Assembly: GCA_013178015.1 (NCBI GenBank)
Contig: JABLXR010000023.1
Span: 1-58,115, forward strand
Source: Anaerolineae bacterium
GTDB lineage: Bacteria; Chloroflexota; Anaerolineae; DRVO01
Reading direction: 5' to 3'
Length of the DNA: 58,115 nucleotides
Each line of letters opens with the position of its first letter. The stretch's first letter is position 1. This document shows positions 25,874 to 35,384 of this stretch, one piece after another. A program made the translations under genes and the position numbers. The notes beneath the pieces were generated by a model that was given only the letters and a program-made list of their open reading frames with translations, ran no database searches and was not told where the DNA came from.

Positions 25874-25945
25874 GCGTCCGCCGGCATCGAGATCAACCCC
25901 GAGCACGTGGCAATCGCCAAGGCCCGTCAGGTGTACGAGTCCTGA
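25874..25945 (+). pseudogene. Relic of a DNA methyltransferase C-terminus
   Basis: In one frame, between a TAG at 25871 and a TGA at 25943-25945, the sequence reads ASAGIEINPEHVAIAKAR and then QVYES. GIEINPEHV-x-IAK is the characteristic final block of N4/N6 DNA methylases. Nothing upstream in any frame continues the enzyme, so this is at most the last two dozen codons of a lost gene. A small part of the surrounding 270-base gap is explained by it; the rest shows nothing. Confidence 0.5.
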
Positions 25946-26079
25946 TCCTTGTCACAAGACGAAGGCAGATTCCCAGTTCTCACGCCGCCGGCGCCCGGGT
26001 GGGCGTCCCGATGCCGCAGCTTGCCCCCGTCGCCTACCATCGTCTACCATCCCGCTACACCAGCCGACGTAGGTCAAAC

Positions 26080-26529
26080 ATGAACCCGGAGCCTACCATT
26101 CTCTTCATCTGCACTGGCAACTTCTACCGCTCCCGCTTCGCGGAGGCGGTTTTCAACCATCGCGCCCGAGCCCTGGGTCTGCCTCAACGCGCCTTCTCCC
26201 GCGGCCTCGCCACCCACACGATTGATGGCGACCTCTCCCCCTGGGCCCGGCAGGCCCTCGAGGAACGTGGCATCCCCCTGGACTGCACCGGGCCCACGCG
26301 CATCCCCCTTACCCAGCATGACCTCATGCGGGCCCAGCGCATCATCGCCCTCAAGGAGGACGAGCATCGCCCCCTGATGGAACGACACTTCCCTCTGTGG
26401 GCCGACCGCATCCAGTACTGGCACGTGCACGACCTGGACGTTAGCGAGGCAGATGAGGCCCTGCCCCAGATCGAGCGCCTAGTCGAAGAGTTGATCGAAG
26501 ATCTCAGGGCCGAGGACGGGCGGGCCTAG
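26080..26529 (+). CDS. Low-molecular-weight protein-tyrosine phosphatase family
   Basis: The 149-residue protein has the signature loop Cys11-TGNFYRS in ILFICTGNFYRSRFAEAV, the P-loop of LMW phosphatases and related arsenate reductases. The usual Asp-Pro general acid near the C-terminus is represented by the HVHDLDVSEAD region. It is close to the usual length of about 150. The start is ATG 26080; longer in-frame versions lack family sequence. It could remove phosphate from Tyr or Arg residues. The MFS gene begins about 60 bases downstream. Confidence 0.85.
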   Translation: MNPEPTILFICTGNFYRSRFAEAVFNHRARALGLPQRAFSRGLATHTIDGDLSPWARQALEERGIPLDCTGPTRIPLTQHDLMRAQRIIALKEDEHRPLMERHFPLWADRIQYWHVHDLDVSEADEALPQIERLVEELIEDLRAEDGRA

Positions 26530-26590
26530 GTCGGCGGCCCTTTCGGGCTCGCCCTTGACGCCCGTCTCCGCGTCCCTCACATTGTCCGTC

Positions 26591-27841
26591 ATGGGGCCCA
26601 CATCACCGAGCTCCGGGAGCGGCACAGCCATACGTAATCTCACCGTCCTTCTCAGCGGCATCTTCGTCGTCACCGCCGCTGCCGCCGTTTCCCCGGCCCT
26701 GCCGGCCATGGAAGCCCACTTCTCTGCCGTTCCGGGCGTGAGCCTGCTCGTCCCTCTGGTCTTGACCGCGCCCGCCCTCTCCATCGCCGTCGCCGCCCCT
26801 CTGTCCGGCGCCATCATGGACCGCTGGGGCCGGCGGCCGGTGCTGCTTACTTCCCTGGTCATCGTGGGGCTGGCCGGCAGCGCCGGCTACGCACTCCCCT
26901 CCCTGCCCGCCATCCTGGCGTCTCGGGTGGTCCTGGGCCTGGGGGTGGCCGGCTCCATCACCGCCTCCACCGCCCTGATCTCCGACTACCTTTCCGGCCA
27001 GGAACGCGACCGCTACCTGGGCTATCAGTCGGCCGTCATCTGGTTCGGCGGTACCCTGTTCTCCCAGGTCGGAGGCCTCCTAGCCGACCGGCACTGGCGG
27101 GACCCCTTCCTGCTCTTCCTGGCTGCCCTGGCGGTGGTGCCTATGGCGCTGCTCTGCGTGCCCGAGCCCGACCGCGGATCGGCCCCGGAGCGCACCAGCT
27201 CTCCGCCGACGCCGGAGCGAACCCGATCCTCTTCGGCCGCTTCGGGCAGACTCGGGTTGCGGCTGGCGGTGCCCTACCTGGTGGCGCTCCTGCGCACGGC
27301 CGCCTTCTTCGTGATAGTGGTTCACCTGCCGTTCTATCTGAGCTCCCACTTCGGTGCCGGGGGCGCCCAGATTGGCACCGCGCTGGCTGTGATGAACCTG
27401 TCTGCCGGGGCCGCCGGAATGGCATACGGCCCCCTGGCGAAGCGCTTTCCCCTGTCCTCTCTGTTCGCCGGCATCTTCCTGGCCATGGCTGCCGGCTACC
27501 TCATTCTGGGCCTGGCCACGGGCTACCCCATCATTCTGGCCGGGCTGATCGCGGCCGGGGCCGCCAACGGAGTAGTAGTGCCCCACCTCACCCTGTGGCT
27601 CATCCTAATGGTGCCCCCAGCGACTCGCGGCCGCGCCTTCGGCTCGCTTACCACCGCCATACATCTGGGTCAGTTCGTGTCTCCCATCCTGGTTGCACCC
27701 ATCAGCGGCCGGTTCGCTCTCTCCGGCGCGTACCTGGCGTGCGCCGGCCTTCTGGTCGGGATGGCCCTGCTCTTCAGGGCGGTCGACCGAGCCGGCGGGG
27801 ACCGACCGGGCTCGGGCGCGGGGTGCGCCTCTCCCCGGTGA
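26591..27841 (+). CDS. MFS transporter
   Basis: The 416-residue product has 12 predicted membrane segments, with the MFS loop motif in GAIMDRWGRRPVLLTS after the second span and a soluble central loop (about 195-220). It probably expels a small drug-like or metabolite molecule by proton exchange. The start is uncertain: ATG 26591 and TTG 26555 both lack a good SD. It follows the phosphatase gene and precedes a small membrane protein. Confidence 0.85.
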   Translation: MGPTSPSSGSGTAIRNLTVLLSGIFVVTAAAAVSPALPAMEAHFSAVPGVSLLVPLVLTAPALSIAVAAPLSGAIMDRWGRRPVLLTSLVIVGLAGSAGYALPSLPAILASRVVLGLGVAGSITASTALISDYLSGQERDRYLGYQSAVIWFGGTLFSQVGGLLADRHWRDPFLLFLAALAVVPMALLCVPEPDRGSAPERTSSPPTPERTRSSSAASGRLGLRLAVPYLVALLRTAAFFVIVVHLPFYLSSHFGAGGAQIGTALAVMNLSAGAAGMAYGPLAKRFPLSSLFAGIFLAMAAGYLILGLATGYPIILAGLIAAGAANGVVVPHLTLWLILMVPPATRGRAFGSLTTAIHLGQFVSPILVAPISGRFALSGAYLACAGLLVGMALLFRAVDRAGGDRPGSGAGCASPR

Positions 27842-27957
27842 GGCATCGCCGGCGCAAGCCATGCCGGGCCACTTTTGCGCCTGGTGCGGGCATCAACAAT
27901 ACTGGGGCCGGAATCCGGCGCACGATAGAGCCGCATCCCCTAAGGGCGGAGTCCGTC

Positions 27958-28329
27958 GTGGATGACCTGAGGAGACCGATCCTTATAGGCCTCGGCAGTC
28001 TGCTCGTGGCCCTGGCCCTCGTGGGTGTGTTTCTGCCCCTCCTGCCCACCACTCCCTTGCTGCTTCTCGCCGCTGCCTGCTACGCCCGCTCCTCCGACCG
28101 CTTCTACCACTGGCTGGTCGACCACCAGCGGCTCGGCCCTTATGTCAGGGATTTCCGCTCCGGCCGGGGAATCCCTTTGCAGGGCAAGGTTATGGGCCTG
28201 ATCTGCATGTGGGCCGCCATCCTGTATGCCGTCTTCTTCACCGCCTCCCTGCTCGCAGGCGCCGTACTCCTCCTCATCGCCATGGGCGCCTCCGGCTATC
28301 TCGTCTCCCTGCCCACATCCCGTTCATGA
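27958..28329 (+). CDS. YbaN/DUF454 small membrane protein
   Basis: The 123-residue protein has the DUF454 layout: a first hairpin of spans with VGVFLPLLPTTPLLLLAAACYARSS, the RFYHWLVDHQRLGPYVRDF loop, and a C-terminal span pair. The function of the family is unknown. The start is GTG 27958, with GGAG about 6 bases upstream; the open frame before it is not family-like. Length is normal (about 120-125). Confidence 0.88.
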   Translation: MDDLRRPILIGLGSLLVALALVGVFLPLLPTTPLLLLAAACYARSSDRFYHWLVDHQRLGPYVRDFRSGRGIPLQGKVMGLICMWAAILYAVFFTASLLAGAVLLLIAMGASGYLVSLPTSRS

Positions 28330-28360
28330 GCAAGGCGGTCAGCTCTATTGTGAGGCAATG

Positions 28361-28789
28361 ATGAACGATCCCTCGTCACGGTACGTGCGTTCTCCCGACG
28401 GGCACCACATCGCCAGGCTCCGCTATGCCCAGGAGATCCGCTTTGGGCCGGCCTGCTACAACCTCAGCCTCGACTCCTACGACTTCGGCAGGCGCATCTT
28501 CGGCGAACCCTGCCTCTGGTCGCCCGACTCGTCGCTCGTCGCGGTGCAGGAGTGGCTCACCGCCGACGAACGCCGTGGTCCGCTTACCCGCCTGCTGCTG
28601 GTGGACCTGGAGAGCGGACTTGAGTGTGCCGTCTCCGACGCCAGCAAGGGCTTCCTCGTTCCCCTGCGCTTCGAGGAAGGCAAGCTCGTCTACGTCCGTC
28701 GCTACTACACGTTTGGCCCCCCTTTGACCGTCGAATACGAGCGCGATCTGCCGGGCCCCTGTTGTTGGCGGGGGATCGGTGTGGCCTGA
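28361..28789 (+). CDS. Small beta-propeller-like hypothetical protein
   Basis: The 142-residue product contains propeller-blade phrases (RSPDGHHIARL and LWSPDSSLVAVQEW) and ends YERDLPGPC. It is far too short for a full propeller, so it is either a fragment or a two-blade domain that assembles. ATG 28361 is 5 bases after TGAGG; ATG 28358 is the alternative. No signal peptide. It lies 263 bases before the large secreted propeller gene and may share ancestry with it. Confidence 0.6.
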   Translation: MNDPSSRYVRSPDGHHIARLRYAQEIRFGPACYNLSLDSYDFGRRIFGEPCLWSPDSSLVAVQEWLTADERRGPLTRLLLVDLESGLECAVSDASKGFLVPLRFEEGKLVYVRRYYTFGPPLTVEYERDLPGPCCWRGIGVA

Positions 28790-28846
28790 CAGGTGAACCG
28801 TGACGCGCGACGCACGGCGAGTGGCCGGGCTCACGTGTCGTCCTCT

Positions 28847-28875
28847 CCCCTTCTCCCACGGTGTGGGAGAAGGGG
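28847..28875. repeat. 13-bp perfect hairpin with 3-base loop
   Basis: CCCCTTCTCCCAC at 28847-28859 pairs exactly with GTGGGAGAAGGGG at 28863-28875. The flank continues CCGGGGGATGAG. It lies between two propeller genes and could end transcription of the first, but no T-run follows. The sequence looks like dispersed palindromic elements, and a shorter relative sits at 5929-5950. Confidence 0.65.
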
Positions 28876-29052
28876 CCGGGGGATGAGACTTCCTCTTCCG
28901 AATCTCCGCCTTGACAGCTAACATCCGCCTCGCTATAGGCATGGCAGCCGGACATTACTCGCCTTGAGGATTCCCGGCCGTACGCCTGCCGCGCGCTGAC
29001 CACAGGTCTGCGCCAGACAGCATTGGTCTGGTCGCTGCCCAGGAGGCCGATG

Positions 29053-31002
29053 ATGACCGTTGCCCGTCCCCGCTGGCACCTATGGCTCGCCCTCACCCTC
29101 GCCCTGGCGCTGCTGCTGGCCCAGCCCCAGGCCGTCCTGGCCGCCTCCGTGCGGCTGACCACGGACCCCCTGACGATCGACGTGCGCAGCTTCAAGATCA
29201 GCCCCGACGGCCGATACGTCGTGTACGAGACCCTCGAGCTCAACTCGCCCGGCGAGTGGTCGTTGTACTCCGTGCCCCTCAGCGGCGGCCCCCAGGTTCA
29301 GCTTGTCAGCCACTTCGGTCCGTACGCAGGCGAGCCCCAGTTCCACATAACCCCGGACAGCAACCGGGTCATCTACGGCCTTCCCGACCCACAGGCATCC
29401 TACAGGGTCAGCTTCTGGAGTGTGCCCATAGCCGGGCCGGCGACGGCCGCGGTGAGCTTCGGCCCGGCCGACCGGGATCCGTACAGCTTTGGGCCGTGGT
29501 ACGACATCACGGAGGATGGCTCGATCATGGTCTACAGCGCTAGCGGGACGCTGTACTCGGCACCTGTCAGCGGTCCCGCCGAGTCGCGCAAGGCACTGAG
29601 TATGCCTGGTGAGCCTGTCCCGTTCTTCCTCCTGACTCCCAGCGGCGACAAGGTGGTGTACGCCACATCGGGGACAAGCAAGGGGCCCCGTCTCTATGCG
29701 GTGCCGGCAGCCGGACCGGCCGAGGCGGCAACGCTGCTTTCTGAACTGCCTTCTGGTGCCAGCGTGTCCAACCCAAAGGTCACCTCTGACGGCCGGTACC
29801 TGGTGCTTACCATGTCGACCGGCGCCGACATGGACCGTCACCTCTATAGCCTGGAGCTTTCTCTGCCGCCCGGCGAGGTAATCGAGCCGGTGAAGCTGAA
29901 CGCCGCCGGCCCGCTCGGGGACTGGGTCGTTCTGAGCCCCACTGGGGACCGCGTTGTCTTCACCGTGAACGGTCCTCAGAATACCTGGAGTCTCCACAGC
30001 GTACATCCAGGTGGTCCCGCCTCCGCGAGCGTCCCCATCAGCCTGCCCCGCCCGCCCTACTCCACCGGCTTCTGTCTAGAGATCACCCCCGACGGACAGA
30101 CGGTAGTGTATTGCACGAGAACGTCCACCGAGCCACGTCTCTATCCCTACTCAGTGCCGATAGACGGGCCGCCCGAGGCCGCCGTCCGCCTGGGCGCGCC
30201 CATCGAGAACGACTTGTACTTCGAGCTGCAGTTGACTCCCGACGGTCGCAGGGTGCTCTACGAGGTCGATGCTTCCCTGAGCGAGGCTCTGGTGCATCGC
30301 CTCTACAGCGCTCCGGTGGGTGGCCCTTCCTGGGACTACGTGATCCTGTCGGAGCAGCTCAACGTGTGGGGGACCCCCTATTGGGCAGTTCAGATCAGTT
30401 CTGACGGCCGTCAGGCCCTCCTTCCCGACCTACGCGATCCGGCCCTCCGGGGAGAGCTCTACGTGGTACCAGTGGAAGGCCCGGCGGAGGCAGCAGTCCG
30501 CGTGAACGGGGATCTAGAACCGGGCACAGGGGTCGGGCATCATGCCTTCGCCCCAGACGATGGCCGCGTGGTGTACGTGGCCCGCCACCTCGGGGATACC
30601 TACTACAACCTCTACGTGGCCGACGACGGCAGGGCCCGGGTGGGCTTCGCCGGGCACGAGGTTCACGTGGCCGAGAACGCCCGGACCCTGCGTATACCCG
30701 TCTATCTCAGCCAACCGTCTGTGCTGCCCGTGACAGTGCACGTCGTGGTCGAGTGGGGCGGCGACATCCCGGGCGAAGGCCTCGGAGTGGACTACACCCT
30801 CGAATCCGACGCCGTAACCATCGCGCCTGGCGAGACTGTCGGCTTCGTCATCCTCAACCTGGTGGACGATGGCACTCCCGAGGTCATCGAGACGGCCCTG
30901 CTAGCCCTGTCTAGCCCCGACAACGCCACCCTGTCCAGCCTGTCCCGCATCGCCATCCACATCGCCGACAGACACACGTACCTACCCGTCGCGTGGCGCT
31001 AA
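29053..31002 (+). CDS. Secreted beta-propeller protein with Calx-beta-like C-terminus
   Basis: The 649-residue protein has a signal peptide (LWLALTLALALLLA through AVLAAS). A run of about ten TolB/WD40-like blades follows, each with phrases such as ISPDGRYVVYET, LTPSGDKVVYAT, ITPDGQTVVYCT and LTPDGRRVLYEV. A Calx-beta-like domain comes at the end (VDYTLESDAVTIAPGETVG and VDDGTPEVIETALLAL). The last residues are HTYLPVAWR. It should lie outside the cell as a binding or scaffold protein. The start ATG 29053 is 6 bases after AGGAGG; ATG 29050 is too near. Function unknown. Confidence 0.85.
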   Translation: MTVARPRWHLWLALTLALALLLAQPQAVLAASVRLTTDPLTIDVRSFKISPDGRYVVYETLELNSPGEWSLYSVPLSGGPQVQLVSHFGPYAGEPQFHITPDSNRVIYGLPDPQASYRVSFWSVPIAGPATAAVSFGPADRDPYSFGPWYDITEDGSIMVYSASGTLYSAPVSGPAESRKALSMPGEPVPFFLLTPSGDKVVYATSGTSKGPRLYAVPAAGPAEAATLLSELPSGASVSNPKVTSDGRYLVLTMSTGADMDRHLYSLELSLPPGEVIEPVKLNAAGPLGDWVVLSPTGDRVVFTVNGPQNTWSLHSVHPGGPASASVPISLPRPPYSTGFCLEITPDGQTVVYCTRTSTEPRLYPYSVPIDGPPEAAVRLGAPIENDLYFELQLTPDGRRVLYEVDASLSEALVHRLYSAPVGGPSWDYVILSEQLNVWGTPYWAVQISSDGRQALLPDLRDPALRGELYVVPVEGPAEAAVRVNGDLEPGTGVGHHAFAPDDGRVVYVARHLGDTYYNLYVADDGRARVGFAGHEVHVAENARTLRIPVYLSQPSVLPVTVHVVVEWGGDIPGEGLGVDYTLESDAVTIAPGETVGFVILNLVDDGTPEVIETALLALSSPDNATLSSLSRIAIHIADRHTYLPVAWR

Positions 31003-31037
31003 GGCCGGGCGGCGCCGACGCCAGCCGCGTCCAGCAC

Positions 31038-31080
31038 AAGCCAGCCCTGGCCCGTGCTCGCTCGGGGCCAGGGCTGGCTT
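31038..31080 (+). terminator. Strong intrinsic terminator-like hairpin
   Basis: AAGCCAGCCCTGGCCC at 31038-31053 pairs perfectly with its reverse complement at 31065-31080 around an 11-base loop. The right arm runs into TTTCC. It lies 36 bases after the secreted propeller stop and should end that transcript. The rest of the 31003-31325 gap shows no gene. Confidence 0.8.
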
Positions 31081-31325
31081 TCCACTGGTTTCATCATAGG
31101 CTCCTCTGCAAGAAGGGCCTAAGCCATCGCCAGGAGCGCACATGCCCCACGTGCGTGCGGCGCCCTAGGCGCTGACTGCCGGGCGATGGGAGCTAGTGCG
31201 TGCAGGTATCGACTCCGGCCCGCACCTGGGGGCGCGGACTCCTCGATGGCCTTCTTCCAGCGGAAGCGCCACATGCGTCATACGGTATCATGGTGCCATT
31301 GCTGCCTTCATGGAGGCAGAGGCGG

Positions 31326-31586
31326 ATGGTGAGAACTCAAGTCCTGTTGACTGAAGAACAGCCTGAGCGACTGCAGACCCTGGCGGCCAAGCGCGGCCAA
31401 TCGGCGTCGGAACTGGTGCGTCAGTGTACTGACACTGCCCTTCGCTCATACACCGAGATTGGTGAGGCGGCGAAGCGCCAGCGTGGCCTTGAGGTTGTCG
31501 GCGCCTTCCGCTCGGGCAAGAGCGACATCTCCGCCCGTCACGATGATTACCTGGCCAAGGACTACGCTGGTTGCGCGTCTTCGTAG
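31326..31586 (+). CDS. RHH/CopG-type antitoxin, now without an intact toxin
   Basis: The 86-residue protein starts MVRTQVLLTEEQPERLQTLA with KRGQSASELVRQCTD following, a ribbon-helix-helix domain as in many VapB antitoxins. The C-terminal part (LEVVGAFRSGKSDISARHDDYLAKDY) is the toxin-wrapping tail. The start is ATG 31326, with GGAGG and GAGG stretches upstream. The toxin frame begins 16 bases before its stop and is broken (see the next entry). As an orphan it may still bind its own promoter or a toxin from elsewhere. Confidence 0.8.
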   Translation: MVRTQVLLTEEQPERLQTLAAKRGQSASELVRQCTDTALRSYTEIGEAAKRQRGLEVVGAFRSGKSDISARHDDYLAKDYAGCASS

Positions 31587-31630
31587 ACACCTCAGCCCTC
31601 GACGCTCACCGCCTGACCGCGGATTTCTAG
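31571..31630 (+). pseudogene. Decayed VapC (PIN) toxin remnant
   Basis: From TTG 31571 the frame reads LRVFVDTSALDAHRLTADF and then TAG at 31628-31630, continuing AALTRSTAL before a second stop. VFVDTSAL is the first strand of PIN toxins with its catalytic Asp. What follows resembles a later helix, as if several codons were lost, and the TAG could be an old TGG. The overlap with the antitoxin end is the usual VapBC arrangement. No active enzyme can be made. Confidence 0.65.
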
Positions 31631-31804
31631 GCCGCCCTCACGCGGTCAACCGCTTTGCCAAGCCCCCTCGCTGACTGACTCAGAGCCCCTGTCTGAGTGC
31701 AGGAGGCCAAGCTGAAGGCGTATGGCGCGCTCTACGGCCGCCATGCCCTCATTGACACACCCTCCTCCTCACGGCACACTGTCCCCGATGGAGGTCGCAC
31801 CAAG

Positions 31805-33142
31805 ATGCCGCCTTACAACATCCTCTACTTGCACTCCCACGACACCGGCCGCTACGTCCAGCCCTACGGGCACGCCATCCCCACCCCAAACATCCAGCGC
31901 CTGGCCCAGGAGGGCGTCCTCTTCCGTCAGGCCTTCTGCGCCGGGCCCACCTGCTCCCCCAGTCGCGCCGCGCTCCTCACCGGCCGCTCGCCGCACTCCT
32001 GCGGCATGATCGGCCTGGCCCACCGCGGCTTTCGGCTGAATGACTACAGCCAGCACATCGTCCACACCCTGCGCACCGCCGGCTACTACTCGGCCCTGGC
32101 CGGAGTGCAGCACGTGGCCGCCGAGGCCGAGACCATCGGCTACGACGAGGTACTGGGCCATGGCCTCCCCCGCGAGCGGCGCCGGGAGGCCGAGCATGAC
32201 GCTGCCGAGTTCCTCCGGCACCCGCCCCGGCAGCCCTTCTTCCTGTCCGTGGGCTTCACCGAGACCCACCGCCCCTTCCCCGAGCCTGGCCCCGAAGATG
32301 ACCCGCGCTTCGCCGGGCCGCCCGCTCCTCTGCCCGACGCCCCCGAGACCCGCTACGACATGGCCGCTTTCAAGAGCAGCGCCCGCATTCTGGATGAGAA
32401 GATGGGCGTGGTGCTCGAAGCCCTGCAACAGGGCGGACTGGCCGACAACACCCTGGTCCTCTGCACCACCGACCACGGCATGGCGTTCCCTCGAATGAAG
32501 TGCAACCTGTACGACGGCGGCATCGGCGTCATGCTCATCATGCAGGGGCCCGGCGGCTTCACCGGAGGCAAGGCGATGGACGCCCTGGTGTCGCACCTGG
32601 ACCTCTTCCCCACTCTGTGCGACCTGCTCGAGATCGAGCCGCCCGAGTGGCTGGAGGGTGTCTCCCTCATGCCTCTCATTCGAGGGGAGAAGGACGAGGT
32701 GCGCAACGCCGTCTACTCTGAGGTGACCTACCACGCCGCCTACGAGCCCATGCGCTGCATCCGCACCCAGCGCTGGAAGTACATCCGCCGCTTCGACCAG
32801 CGCCTCCGGCCCGTCCTGCCCAACTGCGACGAGAGCCCTAGCAAGGACCTCTGGCTGGCCCACGGCTGGGCCGACAGGGACTACGACCGCGAGGAGCTCT
32901 ACGACCTGGTGTTCGACCCCAATGAGACCAACAACCTGGCCGCCGAGCCCCACCTGCGGCCGGTGCTGGAGGACCTGCGCACCCGGCTCGTGGACCAGTG
33001 GATGCGCTACACCGATGACCCTCTGCTCGAGGGTTTCGTCCCTCCTCCCCCAGACGCCAGAGTGAACCACCCTGAGGGCAACTCCCCCCAGGAGCCGACC
33101 ATGAGCGGGGCGGAGTTCGTAGCGCTGTGGAGGAGCCGAGGC

Positions 33143-33148
<6 letters not shown>
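31805..33148 (+). CDS. Sulfatase (formylglycine-type, alkaline phosphatase fold)
   Basis: The 447-residue protein has the sulfatase active-site signature Cys50-SPSR in GPTCSPSRAALLTG, which is matured to formylglycine by a separate enzyme, and a metal-binding TTDHGMAF block near residue 225. The C-terminal end has DREELYDLVFDPNETNNLA, typical of the family. There is no signal peptide, so it acts inside the cell. The start ATG 31805 has GGAGGT 9 bases upstream. Substrates might be sulfated sugars or other esters. Its stop codon lies inside a repeat unit of the inverted repeat that follows. Confidence 0.92.
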
Positions 33149-33240
<92 letters not shown>

Positions 33241-33260
33241 ATGCATCAAAGGAGCCGTCC

Positions 33261-34253
<993 letters not shown>

Positions 34254-34276
34254 AGCCCGACATCGGTCACCGCCAT

Positions 34277-35158
34277 CTACCCTTCCTTGCGCGCCACCAC
34301 ACCGAGCGCCGGAGAGTCGGGTTCCAGAGGCCGGCCTGTCAGGTCGGCCCACAGGCTCTCCACCCGGAATCCCTGTGCCTCCAGCATGGCCGTGACCGTC
34401 TCCGGCGAGTACGACCTATCCCAGATGCGGTAGAGGCTGAGGGTGCCGTCCTCCTCTATGACGATGGTCTGCTGCACCTGCGCTTCTGCCTCGGGATAGT
34501 CAAAGTGCTGCGTCAGTCTCAGGTACGGGCCCGGTTTCCAGAAGCCGCCCGCTGAGACGTCCCACTCCTGGTAGCCATCCGGCGGGCGCGGCCACCGTGC
34601 TGTGGGCACGTCGAAGACGAATGCGCCTCCCGGCTTGAGGGCCCGGCGCGTTCGGCGCACCACCTCGTCCCGATCAGCGTCCGAGAGCACCGCCAGGTCG
34701 AAGTAGATGAGGAAGGCGGCGTCGAAACGCTCCCGGTAGTCGAGCTTCAGGTAGTTGAGCTGCACGTACTCGATCTCGAGCCCGTCCTCCCACGCCTGGC
34801 GACGGGCGTAGTCGAGCGAGTTGGGAGAGAAGTCCACGCCGGTGACCCGCAGGCCCCGCCGGGATAGCCTGGAGGCGTAGAGGCCAGGCCCGCAACCCAA
34901 ATCGAGCACGGCATCCCCTGGCTGCAGCCCCAGGTGAGACACTAGCCAGGCCACGATGGCCTCGATGGTCTCGGGGCGGCGGCTGGCGGCGTCGGTGTGG
35001 GGATCGAGGTGGGCGGCCAGCATCTGGCGGGATATGTACGGGTCGTCCCAGAAGCGGGCCTGGTGAGGCGCGAACAGAGGCGGCCTCTGAGCGAGCCGTC
35101 TCAGCAGGCTCAGGTCCAGACCACCGTTGGTGGCCGTTATCTTCAGTTCTTCGGACAA
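34277..35158 (-). CDS. SAM-dependent class I methyltransferase
   Basis: The 293-residue protein has motif I LDLGCGPGLYASRL near residue 85, then VTGVDFSPNSLDYAR and LKPGGAFVFDVPTA further on, all typical of small-molecule methyltransferases of the Methyltransf_11/25 kind. The acceptor is unknown. The start is TTG 35158, 7 bases after GGGAGG on the minus strand; no upstream ATG competes. It stands alone between convergent and divergent neighbours. Confidence 0.88.
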   Translation of the reverse strand: MSEELKITATNGGLDLSLLRRLAQRPPLFAPHQARFWDDPYISRQMLAAHLDPHTDAASRRPETIEAIVAWLVSHLGLQPGDAVLDLGCGPGLYASRLSRRGLRVTGVDFSPNSLDYARRQAWEDGLEIEYVQLNYLKLDYRERFDAAFLIYFDLAVLSDADRDEVVRRTRRALKPGGAFVFDVPTARWPRPPDGYQEWDVSAGGFWKPGPYLRLTQHFDYPEAEAQVQQTIVIEEDGTLSLYRIWDRSYSPETVTAMLEAQGFRVESLWADLTGRPLEPDSPALGVVARKEG

Positions 35159-35384
35159 TGCCTATCCTCCCTGGCAGCGAGAGATGCCAGTGTACCACGC
35201 CCCCGCCTCGCTGCCGATCAGCGTCCGCCCTGGTCCCCGGCCAGGGGATCTGGACTTCAGGAGGCTTCTCTTGACCTCGGCTTTCGTTGTGGCATGATGG
35301 CTGCATCTCAGCTGAATGCCGGCGGAGCTTCATCGCTTCCGCGGGCGACTGAAAGGCTTCCACCAACTCTGTGGAGGATGCGCA

